Below, one piece after another: positions 1 through 8,094 of a stretch of 64,000 nucleotides of DNA; position 1 is the first letter of the stretch; every line of letters begins with the position of its first letter. Origin of the DNA: Rhodocytophaga rosea (GTDB lineage: Bacteria; Bacteroidota; Bacteroidia; Cytophagales; 172606-1); the NCBI RefSeq assembly GCF_010119975.1, contig NZ_CP048222.1, positions 6,052,501 through 6,116,500 on the forward strand, given 5' to 3'. Under the pieces are notes generated by a model. The model was not told where the DNA came from and made no database searches. It saw nothing but the letters and a program-made list of their open reading frames with translations. The position numbers were made by a program, and so were the translations under genes.

Positions 1-201
1 CATCCTTTTTATATTTTAGCTGAACATAAAACGCTATATCCGATGTGTAATATAAAGCGCTGTCGGCATGAATGGAGATGAGACAAAATCAAAGTCTTTT
101 CTGGGCAAGTATGAAATCAGCCTGAATCAGCAGAAAAATAAGTTCAGCTGGGTGCATCTTGTTAAATAAATACAAGTCTGTAATTGACCTGCTATATAGA
201 T

Positions 202-843
202 ATGAATAGCTTATATTTTGCCCATAATTGGAGAAGTGGCCGTTTAATTTTGCTTCTTTCTATACTTTATATTTTTACTTGTACACCTGAAGCATTTTCA
301 CAGCAGAAGTTTCAAAATGGTTATATCATTAACCTGGAAGGAGACACTATAACCGGGTTAATTCACTTAAAAAGGCATACATTGAAATCGGGTATCGTGT
401 ATTATAAAGACCAGGCTTTACGGAAAGAAATTGCATATACCCCCTCTGAAATAAAGGGTTTTTTTGTAAATGATGAAATGTATAGAAGTGCTGTGGTTGG
501 AATGGAAATGCATTCTTCATCCGCCAATAACCTTCCCCATGCACAAGTAGGACGACCAACAGTTGATACCGTATTCATTCAGGTATTAATCACCGGCAAA
601 AAAAGCTTACTCCGGATGATAGATGTTAAAGGTAAAGCCCACTATTTAATTAATGATGGAAGTATATTCAAAGGTCATCAAGTAATACTAAATAAAGTAA
701 GCTTTAAGAATCAATTGAAAGCATATTTGCAAGATTGTCCTTCCATTGATGGCATTATATCCACTTCCAGGTATCAATACAATAGCCTCAAAAAAGTGTT
801 TGATACCTATTACAGTTGCAATCAGATAAAACAAAATATATAA
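202..843 (+). CDS. hypothetical secreted protein
   Basis: I do not recognise the family. The product of about 213 residues opens with a positively charged segment and a hydrophobic stretch ending near Ala-Phe-Ser-Gln-Gln (about residue 34), which looks like a Sec signal peptide, so it is probably periplasmic or surface-exposed. The rest is a soluble mixed alpha/beta-looking chain with no motif I can name. An upstream in-frame TTG at 184 exists, but the ATG at 202 places the charged N-region correctly and is preferred. It lies in the AT-rich accessory stretch left of an insertion sequence, with no obvious operon partner. Confidence 0.6.
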   Translation: MNSLYFAHNWRSGRLILLLSILYIFTCTPEAFSQQKFQNGYIINLEGDTITGLIHLKRHTLKSGIVYYKDQALRKEIAYTPSEIKGFFVNDEMYRSAVVGMEMHSSSANNLPHAQVGRPTVDTVFIQVLITGKKSLLRMIDVKGKAHYLINDGSIFKGHQVILNKVSFKNQLKAYLQDCPSIDGIISTSRYQYNSLKKVFDTYYSCNQIKQNI

Positions 844-1145
844 AAGACCCTGTAAAGTTAGTGTTGAAACTTTCCTCAAAGTAGATAGTTCTTCGAGTAA
901 GTTAGAATAAAGTAATATATAGAGTATGAAAATTGGGAGGTACTATCTTTATCTTATCTTTTGAATATCATACTATCAAGTTGAATCCCCTGTAACGATA
1001 TATTGCCCAGTTGGTAAAGCAGGTATATTTATCAACTCAAGTATTTCTGATGCCATAGCTGTTTTCGGAAACAATCACCAAACGTAAGTAGAATATCTAA
1101 GTTCAGTGTTACTATTTCTCCAGGAAATATGGACTTGCAACAAAA
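844..1145. other. AT-rich non-coding or decayed stretch left of the IS
   Basis: No complete gene is visible. Short open stretches, for example around 1099-1145, read like amino-acid sequence but have no start codon and are interrupted by stops. This fits decayed coding DNA cut by the IS insertion, but it cannot be proven from the sequence alone. Confidence 0.3.
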
Positions 1146-1146
1146 T

Positions 1147-1164
1147 TGTGGACAATAAATTAAG
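1147..1164. repeat. IS terminal inverted repeat, orfB-distal end
   Basis: Reads TGTGGACAATAAATTAAG and pairs with 2415-2432 at 15 of 18 positions. The exact outer base is uncertain by one or two nucleotides. Confidence 0.75.
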
Positions 1165-1639
1165 CAACTAACACATATTGATTTAAAAGTTGCTCCATCT
1201 GGGCTGGTGTTCTATATCCCAGAGAGGAATGCAGTCTTTTCCTGTTGTACCAGATTTCTATATATTCAAAAACAGTGGTAGCCGCTTGCTGCTGATGGGC
1301 AAACTTATAATCATATACACATTCCACTTTCAGGGTCTTAAAGAAGCTTTCTGCGACAGCATTATCCCAACAATTCCCTTTTCGACTCATGCTTGGCTTA
1401 ATAAGAGGATATGTACCTAATTCTTGCCTAAATTCATCACAGGCATACTGTATACCCCTGTCTGAATGAAATATTAGAGGTTGGATCACGGGCCTGTTTT
1501 TTATAGCCATTTTTAATGCTGCTATTGTCGTCTCTTTGGCCTTCATGGTTTTACTCAAGGCGAGAGCCAATAATCTTTCTGTCTGCCAAATCCAGTACCA
1601 CCGTAAGATATAGCCAACCTGTAATGGTTCTGATATAAG

Positions 1640-1671
1640 TGGACCCGATGCTGACATCGTCTGCAGGTCCA
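1640..1671 (-). repeat. 32-nt near-palindromic unit inside orfB (copy 2)
   Basis: Read on the minus strand it begins TGGACCTGC and ends GGGTCCA, with a perfect 6-base terminal inverted repeat (TGGACC/GGTCCA) and an inner CGATG/CATCG pair. It matches 27 of 32 positions of the unit at 2107-2138, which lies in the opposite orientation. It follows an Asp codon and adds bases absent from the expected transposase core. Confidence 0.75.
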
Positions 1672-2100
1672 TGTCTGATACCCAGGCCTGACCTGTTGCA
1701 TTAGCTGTAAAATTTCGATCCAGTAGATTTTCACTCACCGGATAGCTATGCTTTGAATCCGTAGTGACCTTATACCTTTTAATTCTTTTTGCCCTAAGCT
1801 CAGCCTGCTTCATTAAGCGGGCAACCCTGGGTCTGGAAACTGAAATGTTATTCGCTTTCAAGGCTTTACTGATTCTTGGGCTACCATAGGTCTGGCCACT
1901 CTCCTTATGGATCACTCTGATCTGTTGAAGAATTTCCCGGTTCTCTGTAGCTCGTTTAGATGGCTCACTGTTTATCCATCCATAATATCCACTTTTACTT
2001 ACTTGAAAGGCTTTGCACATCTTCTCAATGGGGTATACAGTGTGATTATCCTTTATGAATTGGAATATCTCCCATCGTTCCTGGAAAAGATGCTGACCGC

Positions 2101-2107
2101 CTTTTTT
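2101..2107 (-). promoter_or_regulatory. A-AAA-AAG programmed -1 frameshift heptamer
   Basis: On the minus strand the heptamer AAAAAAG lies in the orfA frame as ccA-AAA-AAG, the classical IS3-family slippery site. A -1 slip there enters the orfB frame exactly. It is now downstream of the in-frame TAG at 2116-2118 and probably not reached. Confidence 0.75.
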
Positions 2108-2138
2108 GGACCTGCCTACGTTGTGAGCATCGGCTCCA
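2107..2138 (+). repeat. 32-nt near-palindromic unit inside orfA (copy 1)
   Basis: Read on the plus strand it begins TGGACCTGC and ends GGCTCCA. It aligns without gaps to the minus-strand reading of 1640-1671 with 27 of 32 identities. It sits after an Asp codon in orfA and supplies the in-frame TAG. The two copies are the only ones I noticed in this window. Confidence 0.75.
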
Positions 2139-2414
2139 TATCCCTTTCCATTTCTGCATCCTTTAATGCCTTCTTTAGACGGGCTATTTCTGCTTCTTCA
2201 GGGGTTTGTTTTGGTTTTCCATGGCCAGGAAAACTTCCCTCCCTCTTGTCTAAAAACTCACGGCGCCAGCGATAAATCAATCCAATTTTGATATCCAATT
2301 CTTTAGCCAGATCTACTAAATTTTTTCTGCTCTTACTAAGTTCAACAGTCATTAGTTTGAACTCCTTGTCGAATTTTCTTCTTTGTCCCATTTTCATTAA
2401 GTTAAGTATTTTCT

Positions 2415-2432
2415 CTTAACTTAATGTCCACC
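2415..2432. repeat. IS terminal inverted repeat, orfA-proximal end
   Basis: The reverse complement GGTGGACATTAAGTTAAG matches the other end at 15 of 18 positions. It lies about 18 bases upstream of the orfA ATG, as usual in IS3 elements. Confidence 0.75.
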
Positions 2433-2433
2433 C

Positions 2434-2775
2434 AAATGTAGCAAGATCAGATCAATATACTGCAGAACATACGTAAAGCTGAACAAGTACTGGTAATAAG
2501 TTTCAAATGTATATGAGACTGTATATCCAGGAAGGCAGCAATGAAAAGACCATAGAATGTCAATTTCTGACCGTTTAAATATGGCTCAATTAAAAAAATG
2601 TGTAAATGGCAGAAAGTATGAATATGTAAGTCCAGAGTAAAAACAGGCTTTCTTCCGCTTTGTTTCTTCATTTGTTTCTTACTCTCTTAACATATCAGAT
2701 ACTACCCTTTTGCTTACACCTGGGTTTACCAGTCTCTGAAAGATAGACATATATAGGCAACCATTCTTTTGACTT
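2434..2775. other. Decayed or non-coding stretch right of the IS
   Basis: No complete gene. Short plus-strand stretches (about 2442-2520 and 2507-2578) read like protein but sit in different frames and lack a credible start, which suggests a degraded coding remnant. The minus-strand open frame across this region has no protein-like character. Confidence 0.3.
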
Positions 2776-3336
2776 ATGTACCTCTATCTAGGCCATACAT
2801 TAGCAGACAGAATAAAACTGATAGTGAGATACCTGTTATTATTGTGTCTGTTGGCAAGCGACAGTAATCTTAGAAAAAAGTTATTATGGGATGAATTCGA
2901 ATGGGCTTTTATGCGAGACCTTCCCATACAAATGGCTTCATTTGAGAGAATCAATGAGTTTGATATAGCTTTTCAGCAAGCCGGCACTTATACGGAAGAT
3001 GCTAATTACGCAGATAAATACATTGTAGGAATATATAGTCCGGTGGGCTTCCGGTTCGAAAGAATCCATTTGCTTTCCAGAGTTAATCCTTTCCTGGAAT
3101 ATTCTCTGGTGAAAACAGTTTCGGACCTGTATCAATCTGATACTACCTACCTGGATGTATTGGCCAGAACCCGGAAAAATCATCTGGAAGCTATCATTTA
3201 CCGGAAAGTGAAATCAGGAATTGAAACAGAGCCAGATATGCAATTTGTAATGTGGAAAAAAGAGAAAATTCTCATACAAAATAAAGGCTTAAAGATCAGA
3301 TTGGTCGAAAGGTGGAATAGAGAAATGTTTAATTAA
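2776..3336 (+). CDS. hypothetical protein
   Basis: Unrecognised protein of 186 residues. The first ~30 residues contain a hydrophobic run (LIVRYLLLLCLLAS) that could be a signal anchor. The remainder is soluble and rich in aromatic and charged residues, with no catalytic motif I can name. It begins at an ATG and is preceded by AT-rich DNA, about 340 bases right of the IS. No neighbour is close enough to suggest an operon. Composition resembles the other accessory genes of the first 6 kb. It may be lineage-specific. Confidence 0.5.
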   Translation: MYLYLGHTLADRIKLIVRYLLLLCLLASDSNLRKKLLWDEFEWAFMRDLPIQMASFERINEFDIAFQQAGTYTEDANYADKYIVGIYSPVGFRFERIHLLSRVNPFLEYSLVKTVSDLYQSDTTYLDVLARTRKNHLEAIIYRKVKSGIETEPDMQFVMWKKEKILIQNKGLKIRLVERWNREMFN

Positions 3337-3902
3337 TAATAACCTCAATGGTAATACATTGTAAGTGCTTATTACAATTGCTCAATCAGTAAATATATGA
3401 CATCCCGTTCTAATATTTCCTGTTTCGATTTATTCATATTTACCCGCTTTTTTTTTTATTTATCTGCCTCCTGATTGTTTTATCAAAATATGGAGGTGGA
3501 TGATTACTTTCTTCAATGGAGAAATGAATCTCTACAAGCAAAGTAGATATTTTAAAGCTTATTAATGAAAATTCTCCTATCAGAAACCTGCAAAATACTC
3601 TTTATAAGTTTGTGTATGGTAGAAATATATAGGCTGCATTTTGTACAAAAACTATCTGTAAAGAATACGTCAAAATTGATAAGGAATAATTGATAACCGG
3701 GCTGTTCTGATTATATATTTATTTGGGGAGGTTCTATTAATGGTAAGCCTGATACCCATTGGCTCAGTCTTTACAACTGCATTATTTATATTTGAATACT
3801 GAATCTTTGGTTGTTCAAAGTGCTTAAAAATAATCGCCCTGCTTGATGCGTACAAAAGCAGGGCAGAGTTTATTGAAAATGAAGGTTGATCTTTTGATAC
3901 AG
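3337..3902. other. AT-rich intergenic region
   Basis: I see no gene, RNA or clear repeat here beyond a T10 run near 3448-3457. A short minus-strand open frame at 3670-3855 has no protein-like features. Confidence 0.4.
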
Positions 3903-4148
3903 TTATGATTTCTTAAACAGCACTTTTCCTGCAAGTTCACCCTTCCTGATATTGTCAAATTCGCGTTTAGATTGAACTTTTAATAAAATTAAAAACTTAA
4001 ATGCCAGCCAGGATAGAACTGCCATTGCTATTACCGCGAAAATACCAGCCAGCCATGCAGCTATTATCTGATCTCCAAAACTATAAATAATCAGCCAAAA
4101 TAAACTCATAGTAAGAGCAGCTCCAAAAAATTGTAAATAGTTTCTCAT
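3903..4148 (-). CDS. small two-TM membrane protein
   Basis: An 81-residue protein with two hydrophobic helices (about residues 7-23 and 29-56) followed by a basic C-terminal tail (KVQSKREFDNIRKGELAGKVLFKKS), so the tail is likely cytoplasmic. I do not recognise a family. It starts at a normal ATG and lies alone on the minus strand in the AT-rich accessory stretch, followed within 2 kb by three more very small membrane or exported proteins. The length and regular TM-plus-charged-tail pattern support a real gene. Confidence 0.5.
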   Translation of the reverse strand: MRNYLQFFGAALTMSLFWLIIYSFGDQIIAAWLAGIFAVIAMAVLSWLAFKFLILLKVQSKREFDNIRKGELAGKVLFKKS

Positions 4149-4539
4149 AGTCTTTATTCGTCGTAACTTTAATGATGTCTTACATTGAAAAGTAAACCAA
4201 TGCTTCTGTTTTTGTTATTGTGTTTTTAAATTTTACCTATTTATATAACTCCATATGTAAATTATATAATTAAAGAGCATAGAGTAAATATTAACGGATG
4301 AAATCAAGAATCGAGCCGTATATGATATTAGGACTTTTATAAGCTAAATAATTTTTATACGAACAAAATCAAACATACCTGCTTACCTGACATATTAATT
4401 TCAGTATTTTCATACCTGAATGGTTGCAGATATTAGCCTTCAGAAAGGTGCAAAATTCCGCTTGGAATACACTATTAATTAGTTGAGGTAATAAATATTA
4501 GGGTGGTGTTTAGCCACAGACAATGTAGAATGAGGTATA
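4149..4539. other. AT-rich intergenic region
   Basis: Nothing recognisable on either strand; no long open frame, hairpin or repeat. It presumably contains the promoter of the small membrane gene read leftward from 4148. Confidence 0.35.
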
Positions 4540-4830
4540 TTATTTGGTAGCTGGCTTCTTTTTTCTTGTGATAGATTCTTCACTCAACGTGTGATTTGTA
4601 ATATATCCTATGTGTCTTTTTGCATTATATACGTATTCTACCTTTGACCAGGTACGGCTGATTTGTTCAATAATTCTAACTCTTGTTTTTTCTTCAAGTC
4701 TTATCATAATGTGAGCAGTAACTTTAGGTTCTTCTCTTAAAAATCCAACAGGAGCGTCTACAAATCTATAAGTTTGGGCATAACTGGATGTAAGCGCAAA
4801 GAGTAATCCAAAGAGTAAGAGAACTTTCAT
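4540..4830 (-). CDS. secreted SH3-like domain protein
   Basis: A 96-residue protein with a clean signal peptide (MKVLLLFGLLFALTSSYAQ, cleavage about residue 19) followed by one bacterial SH3-like fold: a pattern of short strands with VGFLREEP, RVRIIEQISRTWSKVEY and HIGYITNHTL, typical of SH3_3-type domains that bind cell-wall peptides or other ligands. It ends in a basic tail (RKKKPATK). A single-domain exported SH3 protein has no enzymatic role of its own, so a binding role in the periplasm is the most that can be inferred. No partner gene is adjacent. Confidence 0.6.
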   Translation of the reverse strand: MKVLLLFGLLFALTSSYAQTYRFVDAPVGFLREEPKVTAHIMIRLEEKTRVRIIEQISRTWSKVEYVYNAKRHIGYITNHTLSEESITRKKKPATK

Positions 4831-4986
4831 ATTATGGAGATGTATATAAAACTTATATTTTTCTGTATTAAAATTACATGAGTAAAACTGAAAGATCGGT
4901 TAATTTTTAGGGTAAAATTTTAAAAATAAACTACCAAATGAACCATAATAATTATTAAATTAATATTGACTTTACCTACTACGCTT

Positions 4987-5157
4987 ATGAGATTTGCTTT
5001 ACTGATTTTTCAATTAATGTTTTGTATTATACTCTATATATTCGTGCTTATCGCAATTGCGCTCTATTCTGAGGTTATGGCAGGTCTATTTGCCATGCAA
5101 ACTATTATTGTTTTTCTGATATACTATATTGTTAACACAGAGAACAAACCTCTATAA
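4987..5157 (+). CDS. small hydrophobic membrane protein
   Basis: A 56-residue protein that is almost entirely hydrophobic, with two probable helices (about residues 2-27 and 33-49) and a short polar tail NTENKPL. The ATG at 4987 is preferred over an upstream TTG at 4966, which would add polar residues ahead of the first helix. I recognise no family. It sits between the SH3 protein and another tiny membrane protein and belongs to the same cluster of small envelope proteins. Confidence 0.45.
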   Translation: MRFALLIFQLMFCIILYIFVLIAIALYSEVMAGLFAMQTIIVFLIYYIVNTENKPL

Positions 5158-5264
5158 CCTCTTAATCATTTAAATATTTTTAAATAGAACTCATATTAGA
5201 ACAGTGTTCTAACCGTATAAAAACCTGGCAATACACATGTTTCTGTTTAAACATAGATCAGGTT

Positions 5265-5411
5265 ATGATGAACATTTTACATACCGCTTGGAGAATATTC
5301 CTTACAAATAAGGAAGTCATGCTTGGCATACTCGGGATACAACTTCTTCTCATTATTATAATTGTAGTAATGCTAGCAATAGATGAAGAAGATCCTATTT
5401 TGCGACAGTAG
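5265..5411 (+). CDS. putative 48-aa single-TM protein
   Basis: Starting with two consecutive ATG codons, this frame encodes a 48-residue protein with a basic, amphipathic start (ILHTAWRIFLTNKEV), one strong transmembrane helix (LGIQLLLIIIIVVMLAI) and a short acidic tail (DEEDPILRQ). The ordered basic-helix-acidic layout is typical of small regulatory membrane proteins, but the frame is short and I recognise no family, so it may be chance. Confidence 0.4.
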   Translation: MMNILHTAWRIFLTNKEVMLGILGIQLLLIIIIVVMLAIDEEDPILRQ

Positions 5412-5616
5412 TATAGCTATTCTATTTGTACTCTATCGGGTTCAAATTCAAAATTTTACAGATTATTTTTAAGCTTCGGTCGCAATACTTAATGATTCAA
5501 TATATAAGAATAAATATGTGTGTTTAAGTGTTATATTTTATGTGTTTTCCTTAGATATATTTAAGAAAACTTGTAAGTTTTGGTTTTATATAGCCTAAAT
5601 AATAATTATTTTAAAT

Positions 5617-5787
5617 TTATATTAAAATTAAAATAATAAATGCAACAATCAGAAATACAGCAACTAATCCGGCTATTGCACCATACTTAATGGCATTTAC
5701 ATAAGAGTCTTCAATGCTCATCTGATAAGAGGAAAGAGCTGGAAGATTGAATTTGAGCCTCTTTGTCGTAAAAGTTTGCTTTTTCAT
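5617..5787 (-). CDS. putative 56-aa single-TM protein
   Basis: The minus-strand frame begins ATG-AAA-AAG and encodes 56 residues: a basic N-terminal half (KKQTFTTKRLKFNLPALSSY) and one C-terminal transmembrane helix (AIAGLVAVFLIVAFIILILI) that runs to the end, giving a tail-anchored layout. The regular codon use and start context suggest a real gene. No family is recognised. It is the last of the small membrane proteins of this stretch. Confidence 0.42.
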   Translation of the reverse strand: MKKQTFTTKRLKFNLPALSSYQMSIEDSYVNAIKYGAIAGLVAVFLIVAFIILILI

Positions 5788-6079
5788 TGCATGTAAGATT
5801 TTACGTTAATACAGCATACATGAAAATGGTAATTTTTGTTTTAAAAAATTATACACTTTATAAAAAATTACATGGGAAGATATGGAGCGCTGTAACCGCT
5901 AAAAAGATTTTTATGGAATCCTTCACCCTACAACATAACTAAAAATTAGCTAATTAAATTATGCAATTCAGAGAAGCGTTTTAGATTTATTTATATAGTA
6001 ATTATGTTGAAAAAAACCGTACCAGATTATAAAAATCAAGGTCTGTAGACATATCTGAAAGGAATATCAGAATAATATT

Positions 6080-7999
6080 TTATGAATTAGGCTGTACCCG
6101 GTAGATATTTCCTTTCGCATTATATCTGATCTCACCTGTATTTGTCATTTCCCGCAAGGTATCTATTAGTGCTTTTTCATCCTTAGGTTTTATCCGGTGG
6201 AGAAGTTGCTGCACACTAATTTCCTGGCTGGAAAGTGCTTCCATAATTTGCTTACGGTGCTGGTAATAATAGTCTTTAAAATCTTTTTGCTTTTTCTTCT
6301 CAATACAATTATCACAAACACCACATTCCAGTTCAGAAATCTCATCAAAATAAGCCAATAGAAGTAGGGTACGACACCTGTTCTGGTGTGTAACATAATC
6401 AATCACAGCGCCAATCTTCTGTAATTCCTGTTGCTTACGTATTTCCAGGTGACGGGCTTGAATTGGAAGATCCTGTGTATTAAACCGGACAGTGGTAAAA
6501 GTAAGCTGGGGTTTGTCCTTTTGTTTATCATAAATCAATACCTGAAGCGAATGCAACATCGTCAGCATTTTTTCGATATCCGAACGGCTAGCTTGTAATT
6601 GACGGGCAAGTGCTTGCTCGGAAATGATCATAAAGCTGGTGAACAATTCGCCACCATATAGCCGGAGCAGCATTTTTATGAGCGGATCATAACTGGCATT
6701 AGCTACCTGGAATTCATACAGTTGTTTTTTATCTATCGTAAAAAATACCTTGGAGGGGCTGAAAAAAGCCTCATTCAATTGAATAAATCCTTCATCTTCC
6801 AGGCGTTTTAAGGCATGATAGGTTTCGCCTGCCTGTAGTTTATAGGTTTTACAAAAATCTTCCAGTTCGAAGTTATAATTAGCCAGATAACCACTTCCGG
6901 CAGCGATCTGGTAATAATTAGCCAGTGACTGGTATACCCTTCGGATGAAATCAACAGGCGGAAAAGCTTGTTCTACTCTGTGTTTTAAATCTTCCAGGTC
7001 ACTTTTGTTGAATAACGCTACCGCATATGCTTTTTTTTCATCCCTTCCGGCCCGGCCTGCTTCCTGGTAGTAGGCTTCCAGGCTATCTGGCAGATCCATA
7101 TGAATAACCGTACGGACATCTGGTTTGTCAATTCCCATTCCAAAGGCGTTAGTGGCAACAATTACCCGGATGTGGTTATTAATCCAGGCATCCTGTTTAT
7201 AGGAGCGCTGGTCATTGTTTAGGCCGGCATGATAAAAATCGGCAGAGATTCCGGTTTTCAACAGCCATTCAGCCAGTTGTTGTGTGCGCTTGCGGCTTCT
7301 GGTATATACTACTGCCGAACCTGGTACATTTTGCAGAATAGTAAGCATCTTCCGCTCTTTATCTTCTTCCTGAAAAGCAGAATAAGATAAATTTTCCCTG
7401 GCAAAACTTTTCTGATAAACTTTTGGCTGGCGGAAAGCTAACTTATCCAGTATGTCTGCTTTTACCTCTTTGGTGGCTGTTGCAGTAAGAGCTATTACTG
7501 GAATCTGCGGCAAAATGTCCCGTAATTTAATAATTTCCAGGTAAGGTGGCCTGAAATCGTAACCCCATTGAGATATGCAATGTGCCTCATCTATTGCCAG
7601 TAAGCTTACCTTCATGCGTTTTACCCGTTCGATAAAAAGCTCTGTTTGTATACGCTCCGGGGAAACATACAGGAATTTGTAATGATTAAATACACAATTG
7701 TCCAGAATAATATCTATTTCCCTTCGGGTAAGTCCAGAATACAAGGCAACAGCCGGAATATTTCTTTTCTTTAATTGCTCTACCTGGTCTTTCATGAGAG
7801 CAATCAAGGGAGAAATCACAATACAAATGCCTTCTACAGCCAAAGCAGGTACCTGAAAACAAATAGATTTTCCGCCGCCAGTAGGCAGTAAGGCCAGGGT
7901 ATCCTGCTTAAGCAGTACCGACTGGATGATATCTTCCTGTAAAGGGCGGAAGGCATTATAACCCCAGTACCTTTTTAAAATATCATGTATCTGGCTCAT
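6080..7999 (-). CDS. recQ: ATP-dependent DNA helicase RecQ
   Basis: RecQ is a 3'-5' DNA helicase of recombination and stalled-fork repair in the cytoplasm. The 639-residue protein shows a helicase Walker A (LLPTGGGKS, about residue 40), the DEAH box with the RecQ-specific aromatic loop (DEAHCISQWGYDFRP, about 135), motif VI (QEAGRAGRDE, about 320) and the RQC zinc cysteines (CGVCDNC, about 565), followed by a winged-helix-like region. There is no clear HRDC domain, so this is the shorter RecQ form often seen in Bacteroidota. It is transcribed divergently from the SDR gene across about 95 bases. All key residues are present; confidence is high. Confidence 0.95.
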   Translation of the reverse strand: MSQIHDILKRYWGYNAFRPLQEDIIQSVLLKQDTLALLPTGGGKSICFQVPALAVEGICIVISPLIALMKDQVEQLKKRNIPAVALYSGLTRREIDIILDNCVFNHYKFLYVSPERIQTELFIERVKRMKVSLLAIDEAHCISQWGYDFRPPYLEIIKLRDILPQIPVIALTATATKEVKADILDKLAFRQPKVYQKSFARENLSYSAFQEEDKERKMLTILQNVPGSAVVYTRSRKRTQQLAEWLLKTGISADFYHAGLNNDQRSYKQDAWINNHIRVIVATNAFGMGIDKPDVRTVIHMDLPDSLEAYYQEAGRAGRDEKKAYAVALFNKSDLEDLKHRVEQAFPPVDFIRRVYQSLANYYQIAAGSGYLANYNFELEDFCKTYKLQAGETYHALKRLEDEGFIQLNEAFFSPSKVFFTIDKKQLYEFQVANASYDPLIKMLLRLYGGELFTSFMIISEQALARQLQASRSDIEKMLTMLHSLQVLIYDKQKDKPQLTFTTVRFNTQDLPIQARHLEIRKQQELQKIGAVIDYVTHQNRCRTLLLLAYFDEISELECGVCDNCIEKKKQKDFKDYYYQHRKQIMEALSSQEISVQQLLHRIKPKDEKALIDTLREMTNTGEIRYNAKGNIYRVQPNS

Positions 8000-8094
8000 G
8001 TAAAAATATTGGGTTGCTGGTAAAAATAATTAAAAAAAAGTGGAATAATGGTGAATCTTCCCTTAGATTAGGCCGCTTTATTGCCAATTATATT

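Larger units (their letters stand above)
1160..2107 (-). pseudogene. IS3 orfB transposase (DDE domain), damaged
   Basis: The frame is open upstream of its first ATG (2020) as far as the slippery heptamer at 2101-2107, as expected for a part made only as an OrfAB fusion by -1 frameshifting. Recognisable blocks include a GYYGWI start region, a helix-turn-helix-like YGSPRI region, the first Asp in AWVSD, the second in FHSDRGIQYAC, and the Glu in AVAESFF, so all three DDE residues remain. Between the first and second Asp the reading is wrong: 32 extra bases (1640-1671) follow AWVSD, and the next ~27 codons show family-like sequence (YIRTITGW, LYLTVVLDLADRK) only in another frame, until one extra base near 1560 restores it. 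The catalytic fold should be broken. Related intact copies elsewhere could still act on the ends. Confidence 0.8.
2053..2397 (-). pseudogene. IS3 orfA, truncated by in-frame insertion carrying a stop
   Basis: OrfA is the DNA-binding half of an IS3 transposase: a helix-turn-helix (about residues 10-50: KFDKEFKLMTVELSKS, IGLIYRWRREF) then a leucine-zipper-like region ending AEMERD. Translation now ends at a TAG at 2116-2118 (93 residues). Beyond that stop, in the same frame, the typical orfA tail KKAVSIFSRND continues to a TAA at 2053-2055. The extra bases between MERD and KKAVSIF coincide with the 32-nt unit at 2107-2138 (net 27 nt, in frame). The stop lies a few codons before the A-AAA-AAG slippery site, so ribosomes should leave before frameshifting into orfB. 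Confidence 0.82.
1146..2433 (-). mobile_element. IS3-family insertion sequence, probably inactive
   Basis: The element is about 1.29 kb, normal for IS3. Its imperfect terminal inverted repeats are 1147-1164 (TGTGGACAATAAATTAAG) and 2415-2432, whose reverse complement GGTGGACATTAAGTTAAG matches 15 of 18. A short flanking direct repeat is plausible (AAA at 1143-1145 and 2434-2436, possibly AAAT). Inside, on the minus strand, are the usual orfA (helix-turn-helix) and orfB (DDE integrase core), joined by a canonical A-AAA-AAG slippery heptamer at 2101-2107. Both frames carry a related 32-nt insertion, so the copy is probably unable to make the OrfAB transposase. Confidence 0.88.

Noticed and set aside
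1-183. C-terminal remnant of a gene at the left edge (short frame ending TAA at 166-168)
   Set aside because: Only about 33 codons follow an ATG, with a stop shortly upstream; it may be the tail of a decayed gene but cannot be supported.
2447-2671. 74-codon minus-strand frame right of the IS
   Set aside because: Composition (many His, Leu, Ile and Phe without pattern) looks like chance in AT-rich DNA, and the plus strand shows decayed coding-like stretches instead.
3448-3457. T10 run as a phase-variable promoter
   Set aside because: No gene starts near it in either direction, so there is nothing for it to switch.
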